DNA of 64,000 nt from Bacillus cytotoxicus (GCF_023715645.1 NZ_JAMBOP010000021.1:1-64000), one strand, 5' to 3'. Counted from the stretch's first letter, positions 36,221 through 45,762 are shown. Notes: generated by a model from the letters alone, not told the origin. Program-made: numbers and translations.

Positions 36221-36250
36221 AAAAAAAGGCTATCCCTCAAGAATAGCCTC
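36221..36250 (-). terminator. Terminator of glaH-lhgO
   Basis: GGCTAT-CTTGAG-GATAGCC followed by TTTTTTTG on the minus strand. It overlaps nothing coding and abuts the TATCGGCGC repeat. Confidence 0.85.
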
Positions 36251-36257
36251 CACCTAA

Positions 36258-37478
36258 CTAAGCTTTCACACGAAACATTCCCGCCGGACTCACTCTGTCC
36301 GGAACTTTCTCCGCGATCGCCTCGCCGATTATTAAACTCGCCGTCGCAGCTGGGGAGGGGGCGTTACAAATATGCATAGAATTGATGCCTGGAATGATGC
36401 AGAAGTCATCGACCATGTTTCCGTTGGAGAGAATCGCCTGCGCTCTTACCCCCGCATGAGTTGGGACAATATCTTTCTCTGTGAGCTCTGGTATTAAACG
36501 CTGTAAGCTTTTGAGAAATGATTGTTTGCTGAATGAGCGAATCATTTCTTTCATGCCTTCTTTCATGTTAGGCATGGCCATTTTCCAGAAGCCAGTGTAG
36601 GTCATAGTTTCCATGAAGTCTTTTAAATCGAAGTCTTTTTTTGTGTAGCCTTCTCGTTTGAAGCTTAAGACGGCGTTTGGCCCTGCGTGTACGTCTCCGT
36701 TTATCATTCTTGTAAAATGCACACCTAAGAACGGAAAGTCCGGATTTGGGACTGGGTAGATTAAGTGTTTCACGAGATGGCGTCGTTCTGGGATGAGTTC
36801 GTAATATTCGCCGCGGAACGGGACGATTTTCATGTCTGTTAGTATGCCTGCTTTTTTGGCGATTCGGTCGCTATGTAAGCCGGCGCAGTTAATGAGAAAT
36901 TTCGTTACGAATACGCCTTGGTTTGTTTCGATTGTGACGACGTCCTTTTTTTCATAAATTTGTTCTGCTTTTGTTCCTAGGTGTATTTCTCCGCCATTTT
37001 TCTCGATGATACGGGCAAATGTATAGCTAACTCCTTTGTAATCGGCAATGCCGCAGGAAGGAACGCGAATTGCACCTAGTCCTTTGACGTGCGGCTCGAT
37101 TTCGGATAATTCTTCTGGACTAATTTTTTCAATGTTTAAGCTGTTTTGCAAGCCTCTTTCATAGAGATTTTGCAGAAACGGAATCTCTTCTTTTTCTGTT
37201 GCGACAATGACCTTTCCGCACATGTCATAGGCGATTCCGTTTTCTTTACAAAACTGTACCATTGCGGCATTGCCTTCTTTTGCAAACTTTGCTTTGAAAC
37301 TGCCTGGTTTATAGTAAATGCCGGAATGGATAACACCGCTATTATGCCCTGTTTGATGATGGGCCAGTTCGTTTTCTTTTTCAATAATTGCGATTTTGGC
37401 ATGAGGGAATTTTTTCGTTAAGGCCATCCCTGTGGAAAGCCCAACAATTCCTCCGCCGATAATAATAAAATCGTACAT
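36258..37478 (-). CDS. lhgO: L-2-hydroxyglutarate oxidase/dehydrogenase
   Basis: Start at ATG 37478 (406 residues), with GGAGG 6 bases upstream. Rossmann FAD motif IIIGGGIVGLSTGMAL is at the N-terminus, followed by IIEKE and the DAO-family TGHNSGVIHSGIYY. Conserved blocks NCAGLHSDRIA, FRGEYYEL and PSPAATASL match LhgO. It oxidises L-2-hydroxyglutarate to 2-oxoglutarate, passing electrons to the membrane quinone pool. It is second after glaH with a 120-base gap, as in the E. coli csiD-lhgO pair, where it finishes glutarate breakdown. Confidence 0.93.
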   Translation of the reverse strand: MYDFIIIGGGIVGLSTGMALTKKFPHAKIAIIEKENELAHHQTGHNSGVIHSGIYYKPGSFKAKFAKEGNAAMVQFCKENGIAYDMCGKVIVATEKEEIPFLQNLYERGLQNSLNIEKISPEELSEIEPHVKGLGAIRVPSCGIADYKGVSYTFARIIEKNGGEIHLGTKAEQIYEKKDVVTIETNQGVFVTKFLINCAGLHSDRIAKKAGILTDMKIVPFRGEYYELIPERRHLVKHLIYPVPNPDFPFLGVHFTRMINGDVHAGPNAVLSFKREGYTKKDFDLKDFMETMTYTGFWKMAMPNMKEGMKEMIRSFSKQSFLKSLQRLIPELTEKDIVPTHAGVRAQAILSNGNMVDDFCIIPGINSMHICNAPSPAATASLIIGEAIAEKVPDRVSPAGMFRVKA

Positions 37479-37601
37479 GTTGTTTCCTCCCTCAAAAATA
37501 TCTATGTATATAAATGCAGCTCGACTTGGACACTCTCGTCCATCTAAAATGTCAATATATATCACGAAAGGCAGGCCTTATTTCAAGACCCGCCGCAAAG
37601 A

Positions 37602-38537
37602 TTATGATTTAGAAAAGCAGCCGCGTTGGCGCATGAGCTCTCGATATAAATCCTTATTTTTCTCAAAAGGAGCGCGCCCGTGCATCCAAAATAGGTTATT
37701 TAATAGAACTAAATCGCCGACTGGTAATTTTAATGCATGCGTTGCCGGAGAGTTTTCAACAGAGTGTGATAGTTCCTTCAAATAGTTTGCTTGTTCAATG
37801 TTATCTGGGTAAGCAAATTGATCAATAAAACAAATACACGGCGCATTATTTACGTCAAAAAACGTTTCACGGTGGATGATTTCTTGTGCATTTTTACTTG
37901 GCGGTGCCTTGTACGTAATTTTAACAGATGCTAGTGAATGATTTCTAAATTTATCAAGCTCTTCCCAGTCATCTAAATGAAGTAAACGCGATTCGCCGCC
38001 CACTGCATTTTGTTCCTCTATTTTCATCATAAGCAGCCAATCTGTCGGTTCGTCAACAAATGTTCCGTCTGTATGAAGTGTAAATAAACGATACGCTTGG
38101 CGCAAATAAGAATCGCTGCTGTCTGTATCTTTCACATTAAATCTCGCATAATACGTTCCTGTCATAGCATCAAAGTTAGGCGTACCAATTAAATGTGTTA
38201 ATGCCGTTGCAAATTTCACATAGTCTTCTGCCGCTGTTGTTTCACCCTGTACACCAATTGTAAATCCGCCCGTTTCGCGGTCATGAATAATCCCGCGAAC
38301 ATTCTCCATAAAAGATGAACCGAAGAACTTTCTCATTTGATCCGCAAGAATATAGCGAGAATAAGGAATATATTGCAATAATTGCTCAGAATATTCTTTG
38401 ACCTCTTGGAAAAATTGGCGCAACAAATGTCGATTTAATACAATATGATACAAGCGTTTATGTTCTGGATGAGGCATAATTTCATACTCATCATATTTCT
38501 TCGCGAATTTCATTTTCATGTCTTGTTCCGTAATCAT
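37602..38537 (-). CDS. glaH: Glutarate dioxygenase (CsiD/GlaH)
   Basis: Start at ATG 38537 (311 residues), with AGGAGG upstream. An Fe(II)/2-oxoglutarate dioxygenase: iron ligands HTDGTF (His and Asp, about 160) and HGRAPF near the C-terminus; the arginines near the C-terminal end bind 2-oxoglutarate. It hydroxylates glutarate to L-2-hydroxyglutarate, which LhgO then oxidises. Glutarate comes from lysine through cadaverine or 5-aminovalerate by way of GabT and GabD, whose genes lie upstream. A terminator-shaped hairpin in its leader (38571-38624) suggests transcription attenuation. Confidence 0.92.
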   Translation of the reverse strand: MITEQDMKMKFAKKYDEYEIMPHPEHKRLYHIVLNRHLLRQFFQEVKEYSEQLLQYIPYSRYILADQMRKFFGSSFMENVRGIIHDRETGGFTIGVQGETTAAEDYVKFATALTHLIGTPNFDAMTGTYYARFNVKDTDSSDSYLRQAYRLFTLHTDGTFVDEPTDWLLMMKIEEQNAVGGESRLLHLDDWEELDKFRNHSLASVKITYKAPPSKNAQEIIHRETFFDVNNAPCICFIDQFAYPDNIEQANYLKELSHSVENSPATHALKLPVGDLVLLNNLFWMHGRAPFEKNKDLYRELMRQRGCFSKS

Positions 38538-38570
38538 CGATATCTTCCTCCTTAGTTTAGAAAAACGAAA

Positions 38571-38624
38571 AAGCCAGTCATACGAATCCACAATATATAC
38601 ATTGTAGAAACGTACAACTGGCTT
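38571..38624 (-). promoter_or_regulatory. Leader terminator hairpin of glaH
   Basis: AAGCCAGT-TACG / CGTA-ACTGGCTT, followed on the minus strand by TTTTTCGTTTTTC and then the glaH ribosome site 20 bases on. Standing inside the 5' leader it would stop transcription unless remodelled. It matches the stem at 40454-40503. Confidence 0.55.
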
Positions 38625-38627
38625 CAA

Positions 38628-38947
38628 ATTACGAATGTCTTTAATCTCTTAAAGTACAATAATAATAGACAGTTTTTTTATTCAACTATGTGCAAATCAG
38701 CAAGTGAAGATCGGATGTAGAGAAGGCTAATTTCTCGTATGGATCTTATCACTTTATAATTAAATATTAATTCAAAATTTTCTGAATGTCAATGTGTTTT
38801 GTTTGTTAAAATGACAATAAAGTTTTAATAAAATTATCCCTCTATGCAAATTATCGTTAAAAAACTGCGTAAATTTTCTTCTAAAGTTACATATTTAAGA
38901 TACCGCCACATTACTACTTAAATTTGGGGAGAAATAAATTATTAAGA
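38628..38947. other. Intergenic upstream of glaH
   Basis: About 320 AT-rich bases that should hold the glaH promoter. I found no convincing -35/-10 pair, no sigma-54 motif and no repeat shared with other parts of the window. Confidence 0.5.
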
Positions 38948-39133
38948 CTATTTTGTAGGCTTAGCTTTAACATAATTTAATACGTTATAAAACATTCTTA
39001 CAGTAAACATAATAAATATTATTGGATAAACCCACGAAGTAAAATAAATTGAGCTAGCAAATACAAGACCAATTGATATTATAAGACATATAAAATCTAA
39101 ATAAAAAAATACTTTATCTGTTTTTTTCTTCAT
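38948..39133 (-). CDS. Small membrane protein
   Basis: Start at ATG 39133 (61 residues) after GGGAGAATTATTG. Two membrane helices are clear: VFFYLDFICLIISIGLVFA and YFTSWVYPIIFIMFTVRMFY. Basic residues lie at both ends (MKKKTDK, KAKPTK), placing the termini in the cytoplasm. Function unknown. It belongs to the cassette with DUF2812 and PadR genes that sits between gabD and glaH. Confidence 0.65.
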   Translation of the reverse strand: MKKKTDKVFFYLDFICLIISIGLVFASSIYFTSWVYPIIFIMFTVRMFYNVLNYVKAKPTK

Positions 39134-39349
39134 CAATAATTCTCCCATTTAATATTATAGTAACATGAACAAACATTAAATTAAGGTAATTTTATAAATT
39201 ATTTCAAACTAGAAAGTCATTTTAGGGTATTTCTATTTGTTAGCTTGATGTACATGTGGTGGTACACCTTATATGTCTTACATTAATCCACATTTCCATA
39301 TAAAAAAGTTTGATAATTTTCGTGAATCTTACTCAATTAAAGCCTCGCA

Positions 39350-39919
39350 TTATTTTTCTTTTAATATTGAATACTTTCGATAAACTTTATAGAAACTGAT
39401 ACCAAAGAAAACAATCATAAGGATAGGAAGCGATCTCAAAAGAACAAATGGAGTTTCAAATAAAAATGCTTTCCAAAACAATGCACCTTTCATACTCCAA
39501 AGACCTTCAGTTAAATATAAACCTGAATTCTTGTAAAACATATGAAAACAAGGCAATAACAGTATACCGAGACCAGATGAACAACCCATCAATCTTTTAT
39601 AATAATTACTCTTTGATTGGCGATCCGAGAAGATTTCATTTTGACCATCATCTTCTTTTTGCCAATATCGAATTCCACCAAGCCAGGAGTCATTTATGTA
39701 ACTCCAACCGAAGTCTTCATATATCCCTTTGTAATCTTTAAACTTTTTCTTTGATAAATAATCTTGATAATCCAGTCGCATTACATATCTCTTGTCGGTT
39801 TTTTCGAAAGTGTATATTCCTAATCCACTAATATTTGTACAACGATAACCTTTTTGTAATTGCTCGTTCAGCCATTGCTCCTCTTTTTCGATATCAAAAA
39901 ACATCTTAAATTTCTTCAT
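39350..39919 (-). CDS. DUF2812 membrane protein
   Basis: About 189 residues from Met at 39919. The N-terminal soluble DUF2812 domain (MKKFKMFFDIEKEEQWLNEQ, then GYRCTNISGLGIYTFEK, WSYINDSWLGGIRYW) precedes two membrane segments near 130 and 165. DUF2812 proteins are regularly encoded directly after a PadR regulator; here the genes overlap by about 14 bases. The family function is unknown; a membrane stress or transport modulator under PadR control is likely. Confidence 0.85.
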   Translation of the reverse strand: MKKFKMFFDIEKEEQWLNEQLQKGYRCTNISGLGIYTFEKTDKRYVMRLDYQDYLSKKKFKDYKGIYEDFGWSYINDSWLGGIRYWQKEDDGQNEIFSDRQSKSNYYKRLMGCSSGLGILLLPCFHMFYKNSGLYLTEGLWSMKGALFWKAFLFETPFVLLRSLPILMIVFFGISFYKVYRKYSILKEK

Positions 39920-40223
39920 TCGATTCACTTCCTTCGTACAGGGATAAAATATGCAATAACCTGTTTTGTTCTATTTTCAAAATGGTGCTTCCTTCCGCAG
40001 TTATCATATAAACTTTTCTCCGCCCTGACTCTCCAACAGGTTCAATCCAACCATGATTATTCAAATTTTCAATCGCACCGTATAATGTACCAGCTGCTAA
40101 AATAACAGTACCATTACTTATCTTTTCTATCTTCTGCATTACGGCATAGCCATGGAGTGGCTCACGTAGAGCTAACAAAATATAATGCATGGTTTCAGAC
40201 AATGGTAATAATTTATGTTTCAT
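39906..40223 (-). CDS. PadR-family transcriptional regulator
   Basis: A 105-residue winged-helix protein. LSETMHYILLALREPLHGYAVMQKIEKIS is the PadR opening, GTLYGAIENLNNHGWIEP the recognition helix, and RRKVYMITAEG the wing. It represses its own operon, usually released by a drug or phenolic ligand. Three regularly phased AGTTSRACT boxes upstream (40241-40288) are candidate operators. It is first in a PadR-DUF2812 unit that interrupts the glutarate genes. Confidence 0.92.
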   Translation of the reverse strand: MKHKLLPLSETMHYILLALREPLHGYAVMQKIEKISNGTVILAAGTLYGAIENLNNHGWIEPVGESGRRKVYMITAEGSTILKIEQNRLLHILSLYEGSESNEEI

Positions 40224-40240
40224 ATACTCATCCTTTATTC

Positions 40241-40288
40241 AGTTCGACTAGTTAGTTCAACTTAATAATAACGTAATACAGTTCAACT
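40241..40288 (-). promoter_or_regulatory. Candidate PadR operator: three phased boxes
   Basis: AGTTCGACT at 40241-40249, AGTTCAACT at 40254-40262 and 40280-40288. The starts differ by 13 and 26 bases. A TTGACT (minus strand) lies just beyond the last box, where a -35 would be. Confidence 0.45.
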
Positions 40289-40453
40289 GAATAGTCAATA
40301 ACATTTTCAAAATTGGTCAAAGGAACTTAAAGTAAATAGCTTGATAACAAGGAAAAAATCAATCTAAAAAGTCACTTTACAGACTTATTTCCCTTCGCTT
40401 CACTACACGCTTTTCTTCACTCGATTTTGCCATTTTTCTCCCCCTTAAATAAA

Positions 40454-40503
40454 AGAGCCAGTTATATTCCGCTCAGCAAATAAGCTGGAATACAACTGGC
40501 TCT
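40454..40503 (-). terminator. Long hairpin related to the glaH leader
   Basis: AGAGCCAGTT-TATTCC / GGAATA-AACTGGCTCT followed by TTTTATTT on the minus strand. Both the stem and the preceding CGTTCGTAA match the glaH leader element. Here it ends the gabT-gabD-DUF3870 transcript. Confidence 0.7.
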
Positions 40504-40540
40504 CGTTTACGAACGCTCTTCCGACATGGAGGTGCAATAA

Positions 40541-40621
40541 AGTGAAACTTTATTCAGTGGGGGTCTTCTTCATCCCCCACTGATTATTAGTTGAACCAAT
40601 CGGGCCTTTACGGGCAGTTCA
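40541..40621. repeat. Partial bcr1-like repeat next to the DUF3870 gene
   Basis: Half-copy of the 157-bp element at 55119-55275 (AGTGAAACTTT, CAGTGGGGG/CCCCCACTG stem, ACCAATCGGGC, ACGGGCAGTT). It ends immediately at the stop codon of the DUF3870 gene and contains a strong 9-bp hairpin. Confidence 0.85.
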
Positions 40622-40981
40622 TTATTTTACCGGAGCTGTTTCCTCATACTCCTCCTGCAGTGTTTCACCGTTTACATAACTTGTATATTGGCGGTACAAA
40701 TCTTTTAACGCGCTAATAATCGCATTTTGTGCTTTTCCTTGATAATGATAGGAAATTTCTTCGATAATGTCTTCGATGCCATCTCGCAAACTATATCCTC
40801 GTAAAATTTGCGAAATAAAGTCTCGTCCGTGTCCTGTCGCAAGGGTACATGACGATTCGATAATTACATGATATTTGTGATCTGCTTCTATTGTAATTGT
40901 TAGTGTTTCATAGACGCTGCGTACAGCCATCCCTTTCGGAAGTCTCGCATGTCCTGCCATGAAAAAAGTTCCTTTTCGCAT
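40622..40981 (-). CDS. DUF3870 family protein
   Basis: Start at ATG 40981 (119 residues), with GGGGG 6 bases upstream. The family block ARLPKGMAVRSVYETLTITIEADHKYHVIIESSCTLAT, followed by a helical C-terminus, is typical DUF3870. The family is found beside amino-acid catabolic genes in bacilli and its activity is unknown. Here it trails gabD by 20 bases and so belongs to the GABA/5-aminovalerate unit. Confidence 0.85.
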   Translation of the reverse strand: MRKGTFFMAGHARLPKGMAVRSVYETLTITIEADHKYHVIIESSCTLATGHGRDFISQILRGYSLRDGIEDIIEEISYHYQGKAQNAIISALKDLYRQYTSYVNGETLQEEYEETAPVK

Positions 40982-41007
40982 GTTCATCCCCCATTATTAT
41001 GTTGTTA

Positions 41008-42450
41008 TCATACTTGATCTACATATACTGTCTTCATTCTTGTATAAAATTCTGCAGCTGCTTTCCCTTGTTCACGCGGTCCAGCACTGGAATGCTTCAT
41101 ACCGCCAAACGGAACTTGCGGTTCTGCTCCTGCTGTTTCTGAATTGACGTGAACCATTCCAACTTCCATATCATCAATAAATTGCTGGGCAAGGCTTAAG
41201 TTATTTGTACAGATCGATGCGCTCAGTCCATATTCTGTATCGTTCGCTAAGTGAATTGCTTCTTTGTAATTTTTTACTTTAAATAAACAAATGACAGGAC
41301 CGAAAATTTCTTCTTTCGCAATACGTGCATCGTGAGGTACGTATTCAAAAATAGTCGGCATTACATAACATCCTTGTTGTAACTCATCTTCTGTTGGTAC
41401 GTTGCCTCCGCAAAGCAGTGAAGCCTCGTTCTTACCTGCTTCAATCATCGAGAACACGGATTTCTGCTGGTTTTCTGATACACACGGGCCCATAAATGTG
41501 TCTTGTTCTAACGGATTACCAACTGTAAGAGATTCTGTACGCTGCACAAGTTGATTGCGAAATTCCTCATATATTTCCTCTTCCACGATAATTCTACTTG
41601 TCGCGGTACATTTTTGTCCTGTTGACATAAATGCACCTTTGATTGCAATCTCGACTGCTTTTGGAATATCAGCATCCTTTAAGACAACGAGTGGGTTTTT
41701 CCCGCCCATTTCTAATTGCACTTTTTTCCCACTTGCAATCGCCGTTTGCTGAATTGTTTTTCCAACGTTATTCGAACCAGTAAAGGAGATTGCTTTTATA
41801 TCCGGGTTTTCTGTTAATTCTGTTCCAACTACTGAACCTTTTCCAAAGACACAGTTGATAACGCCGGCAGGAATACCCGCCTCGTGAAACGCATTGACAA
41901 GGTGGTATACGGATTTTGGCGTCACTTCTGCAGGCTTGATGACAACAGTATTACCGTAAATGAGTGCAGGCGCCATTTTCCATGCTGGGATGGCAATTGG
42001 AAAATTCCACGGCGTAATCAATCCTACTGGCCCCACTGCTACTCGTTTACTGTAAAGCATCGTTTTCGGATTAGCCGACGGAATGATTTCTCCCACCGGC
42101 TGATTCGCTTCCCCTGCATAATATTCGAGAATGCTAATGGCCCGCTTCGTCTCTCCGATCCCTTCAGCGAGTGTTTTTCCTTCTTCACTCGTCAAGTCAT
42201 GACCGATTTCCGTCACTCGCTCTTTTAAAATCGCTGCTGCTTTCCATAAATAACTAGCCCGCTCTTGAAACGATAACCTTTGCCAATTGTGAAAGGCTTC
42301 TTTCGCAGAAGCGATAGCTGCTTGTGTATCTTCTGCTGAGCTTAATGGAAATTCTCCTAACACTTCTCCATTATGCGGATTATAGTTTTTGGAATATTGC
42401 TGAGTAGATGGTTCTTTCCACTGCCCGTTTATATAATTGAAAAACTTCAT
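41008..42450 (-). CDS. gabD: Succinate/glutarate semialdehyde dehydrogenase
   Basis: A 480-residue ALDH. NAD(P)-binding motif [14 protein letters not shown], the general base in [12 protein letters not shown], and the catalytic Cys in [11 protein letters not shown] are all in place; the length is standard. It oxidises succinate semialdehyde to succinate and, by analogy with E. coli GabD, glutarate semialdehyde to glutarate. AGGGGGTAGGAG precedes ATG 42450, 11 bases after gabT ends, so the two are co-translated parts of one operon. Confidence 0.93.
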   Translation of the reverse strand: MKFFNYINGQWKEPSTQQYSKNYNPHNGEVLGEFPLSSAEDTQAAIASAKEAFHNWQRLSFQERASYLWKAAAILKERVTEIGHDLTSEEGKTLAEGIGETKRAISILEYYAGEANQPVGEIIPSANPKTMLYSKRVAVGPVGLITPWNFPIAIPAWKMAPALIYGNTVVIKPAEVTPKSVYHLVNAFHEAGIPAGVINCVFGKGSVVGTELTENPDIKAISFTGSNNVGKTIQQTAIASGKKVQLEMGGKNPLVVLKDADIPKAVEIAIKGAFMSTGQKCTATSRIIVEEEIYEEFRNQLVQRTESLTVGNPLEQDTFMGPCVSENQQKSVFSMIEAGKNEASLLCGGNVPTEDELQQGCYVMPTIFEYVPHDARIAKEEIFGPVICLFKVKNYKEAIHLANDTEYGLSASICTNNLSLAQQFIDDMEVGMVHVNSETAGAEPQVPFGGMKHSSAGPREQGKAAAEFYTRMKTVYVDQV

Positions 42451-42461
42451 TCTCCTACCCC

Positions 42462-43784
42462 CTATTTAGATACCCTAGCAATTGCCGCTTCAAGAATCGT
42501 GAGTCCTTCTTCAAGCTGTTCATCTGTAATAACAAGCGGTGGTAAGAAACGAAGTACACTGCTGTAAATACCCGCACTTATTGTAATTAAACCCTTATTG
42601 TGTGTTTCCTGCATAATCGCTTTTACTTCTTCTGTTGCCGGCTCTTTCGTATCTCGATCCTTAACAAGTTCCATAGCCGTCATCGCTCCAAGACCTCTTA
42701 CATCGCCAATTAATTCATATTTATCTTTCCAGCTATTGAACACTTCCATCATACGGTCGCCAATTTCCTTGGCACGTTTTACTAAGTTTTCTTCTTCAAT
42801 GACGTCTAAAACAGCTAGAGCTGCAGCACAAGCAACCGGGCTCCCTGAAAACGTGCCGCCAAGTTGTCCTGGGCCAGGTGCATCCATTAATTCCGCTTTT
42901 CCTGTCACTGCACTAAGCGGCATACCGGCAGCGATGGATTTTGAAAATGTCATTAAATCAGGAGCTACCCCGAAATGATCCATTGCGAACAAGTTTCCTG
43001 TACGAGCAAAGCCCGTTTGAATTTCATCAGCAATCATGACAATTCCATATTTATCACAAAGATTTCTTACTCCTTGCATAAACGCAGCACTTGGGACAAT
43101 AAAGCCACCTTCCCCTTGAAGAGGTTCCAAAATAATTGCGGCAATGTTATCACTTGCCACTTCCTCTAACATAAAACGTTCGAAATATGCTAAAGTCTGC
43201 CCATCCACTTCCTCTGTTGTCATTCCGTCTTCCGCGCGGTAGTAATACGGATACGGCAACTTGTATACATCTGGCGAAAACGGACCAAATCCATGTTTAT
43301 ACGGGTTTACTTTACTTGTAAGAGACATCGTCATTAGTGTCCGTCCGTGATAAGCACGCTCAAACGAAACGATGGCGCTGCGCCCTGTCGCTTTTCGAGC
43401 AATTTTCACAGCATTTTCAACCGCTTCCGCTCCGCTATTGGCAAACAGTGTTTTTTTCTGAAAATCGCCTGGCGTTAATTCATTCAACCTTTCAGCCAAT
43501 GCAACATAACTTTCATACGGTGCTACATGAAAACAAGTATGAATGGAAGATTCCACTTGCTCTTGAATCGCTTTTACGACCTTCGGATGACAATGCCCGA
43601 CATTTTGCATCCCAATCCCGCCTGCAAAATCAATTAATTCATTGCCATCTATATCCGTAATAACGGCTCCTTTTGCCGATTGCACATATAAATTCGTAAT
43701 ATTATACGGACCCGCAGGCACCGCATTTTTTCTTCTCTCGTGTAAAATAGCTGATTTTGTAGTGACAATATTATCTTTTAACAT
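42462..43784 (-). CDS. gabT: 4-aminobutyrate (5-aminovalerate) aminotransferase
   Basis: Start taken at ATG 43784 (440 residues) after AAAAAGGGG; an upstream ATG at 43817 lacks a ribosome site. Class III aminotransferase: NSGAEAVENAVKIARKATGR, VIMIADEIQTGFARTG (the PLP-ring Asp) and the Schiff-base lysine in DLMTFSKSIAAGMPL. It moves the amino group of GABA or 5-aminovalerate to 2-oxoglutarate. It forms an operon with gabD and the DUF3870 gene. A MITE lies 70 bases upstream of the operon, between it and the permease. Confidence 0.93.
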   Translation of the reverse strand: MLKDNIVTTKSAILHERRKNAVPAGPYNITNLYVQSAKGAVITDIDGNELIDFAGGIGMQNVGHCHPKVVKAIQEQVESSIHTCFHVAPYESYVALAERLNELTPGDFQKKTLFANSGAEAVENAVKIARKATGRSAIVSFERAYHGRTLMTMSLTSKVNPYKHGFGPFSPDVYKLPYPYYYRAEDGMTTEEVDGQTLAYFERFMLEEVASDNIAAIILEPLQGEGGFIVPSAAFMQGVRNLCDKYGIVMIADEIQTGFARTGNLFAMDHFGVAPDLMTFSKSIAAGMPLSAVTGKAELMDAPGPGQLGGTFSGSPVACAAALAVLDVIEEENLVKRAKEIGDRMMEVFNSWKDKYELIGDVRGLGAMTAMELVKDRDTKEPATEEVKAIMQETHNKGLITISAGIYSSVLRFLPPLVITDEQLEEGLTILEAAIARVSK

Positions 43785-43889
43785 TCGAACATACCCCTTT
43801 TTCATTTTTATATACATTCATTTTGATCTACTAACATACGAATCTCTGCTATGGAATCGCTACTAGCTTTCTTCCTTACCTAAAAATGT

Positions 43890-44169
43890 GTAACTACTCA
43901 GTCATACATTTCATTTAGAAGTTTGGTAAGGAGTATGATTCCAGCGAAAATACGCCCCTTATTACCTATAGAAAGTTATTTTCATTTTCCAGCATATAGA
44001 TTGCTGTCATGAAGATAAAAATGGACCTACACCTCGCTACCTCTCTTTGTTTTAAAACTTTGCGCGTGGCAGGAAAAGGCCCTGACCGCTACTATGCATA
44101 GCCAGTCCTTCTCGACCATTTAAAAAAATGCTTTTCTGTCGGTTTTTCATAGAGTGACTGAGTAGTTAC
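43890..44169 (+). mobile_element. MITE copy 2 (intact)
   Basis: 280 bp from GTAACTACTCAGTCA to TGACTGAGTAGTTAC. The 8-mer AAAAATGT stands directly at both sides (43882-43889 and 44170-44177). It is inserted between gabT and the permease gene and contains a terminator-like stem (CCTGACC...GGCCAG type), so it may separate their transcripts. Confidence 0.9.
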
Positions 44170-44211
44170 AAAAATGTCGTTGTTTCAAGTTGTATTTATA
44201 TACCTTTCGAT

Positions 44212-45636
44212 TTAGTCCTTCTCTAAACCAATCTCCGAACCTTTTAAAATTGGAAATCCTGCCTGATCATCCTTGACGGCTGCTGGTCTATTTCTAACTC
44301 TTAGAAAATAGGATGCGATCACCACAGCTGCCGCTAAAATCGTTAAATAAAATTGCTTGCGCATATCCGCGATAAATGCTTGCGAAACAAATATCGTCAC
44401 AATCATCAGAAGCGTTGCGTATGTGAGATAAGGAAATAACCACATTTTCACTTTTAATTTCCCTGGGTCTTCTCTTTCCGCTTTTCGTCTTAAACGAATG
44501 TGAGACACCGCAACAAACATATACATCAGCATCGTAACGCCGCCTGAGCTATTTGCTAGAAAGGCAAATAATTTATCAGGAGATATAACTTTCAGCATCG
44601 CGCAAATGAATGCAAAGAACACACTTGCCACAATCGCCCAAATTGGTGCACCTCGACTGTTTAATTTTGAAAAAATAAGCGGAGCATCCCCCTTTTTCGA
44701 AAGGGAAAATAACATGCGCGAACTTGTATATAACCCTGAATTTAAAACAGACAACAAGGACAGAAACACAACCCCGTTCATAATTTCCGCAGCCGCAGGG
44801 ACTCCTGCCATCCGGAATAAATTTGCATAAGGAAGCTTCAATAACGCTGCATCGTTCCACGGCATAAAAATAACTAAGATCGTGACAGATCCTACGAAAA
44901 ACAGCATAAGACGCCAAACAACACTATTAATTGCTTTGATCACATTTTTCTCTGGATTTTCCGATTCCCCCGCCGCAATCGCCGCTACTTCACTTCCCGA
45001 TAAAGAGAAGGAAATAAACACAACACTCAGCAATACTGGCATAATCCCTTTCGGAAAAAAACCGCCATTTTCAGCGACCGCCGAAAAACTAGGCCTGTCC
45101 ACACCAGGAACAAGTCCAAAAATCATCGCAATTCCTAACCCTAAAAAGATAAGAATCGCCGCTACTTTAATAAACGCTAACCAATACTCAAACTCTCCGT
45201 ACAGCTTTACTGAATAAATATTCGTAATCGTCATCAATATAATCATGAAAAGACTAGCAATCCATGCCGGTATCGAAGGGAACCAATTGTTGACCATCGC
45301 CCCTAACAATACCGCTTCAATTGCGATAATAATGACCCAGTTAAACCAATATAACCAGCCAATTGTGTACCCTGCCCAAGGTCCAATCGCCTTATGAGCA
45401 TACGTTGCAAAAGAACCGCTATCAGGGTTTACCGCAGCCATCTCCCCTAACATCCGCATTACAAGTACAACCATTAACGCACCAATAATATAAGACAAAA
45501 TTGCTGCCGGGCCTGTTGATTGAATAATTGTCCCGCTCCCTACAAATAATCCTGCTCCGATAACCCCTCCAATTGAAATCATTGTTATATGCCTGGTTTT
45601 CAAGTCTTTTTGCAGTTCATTTTTTTCTTTAGTCAA
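44212..45636 (-). CDS. Amino acid permease, GabP-like
   Basis: Start at TTG 45636 (474 residues), with GGTGAT just upstream; an ATG at 45684 is in frame but lies inside the leader hairpin's tail. Twelve membrane segments of the APC/AAT family: HITMISIGGVIGAGLFVGSG (segment 1, with the conserved GxIGxGLF) and SFATYAHKAIGPWAGYTIGWLYWFNW follow the family pattern. The gene context points to uptake of GABA, 5-aminovalerate or lysine. Its leader carries a terminator hairpin and a possible sigma-54 site. Confidence 0.88.
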   Translation of the reverse strand: MTKEKNELQKDLKTRHITMISIGGVIGAGLFVGSGTIIQSTGPAAILSYIIGALMVVLVMRMLGEMAAVNPDSGSFATYAHKAIGPWAGYTIGWLYWFNWVIIIAIEAVLLGAMVNNWFPSIPAWIASLFMIILMTITNIYSVKLYGEFEYWLAFIKVAAILIFLGLGIAMIFGLVPGVDRPSFSAVAENGGFFPKGIMPVLLSVVFISFSLSGSEVAAIAAGESENPEKNVIKAINSVVWRLMLFFVGSVTILVIFMPWNDAALLKLPYANLFRMAGVPAAAEIMNGVVFLSLLSVLNSGLYTSSRMLFSLSKKGDAPLIFSKLNSRGAPIWAIVASVFFAFICAMLKVISPDKLFAFLANSSGGVTMLMYMFVAVSHIRLRRKAEREDPGKLKVKMWLFPYLTYATLLMIVTIFVSQAFIADMRKQFYLTILAAAVVIASYFLRVRNRPAAVKDDQAGFPILKGSEIGLEKD

Positions 45637-45702
45637 AAAGATCACCAACCTATACGTATTGATAACGCTTTCCAAAAACCCCATTCATAGAAAAAATAAA
45701 AA

Positions 45703-45762
45703 GAGCCAGAAAAACAATGTAAAGAATTACATCGAATTTTACTGTCTCTATCCCGATGGCTC
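45703..45762 (-). promoter_or_regulatory. Leader terminator hairpin of the permease gene
   Basis: GAGCCA (45757-45762 in minus sense) pairs with TGGCTC (45703-45708), enclosing a second stem ATGTAA/TTACAT. TTTTTATTTTTT follows on the minus strand. A further hairpin, CTTCCT/AGGAAG, lies at 45764-45780. It sits in the leader 65 bases before the start codon. Confidence 0.5.
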
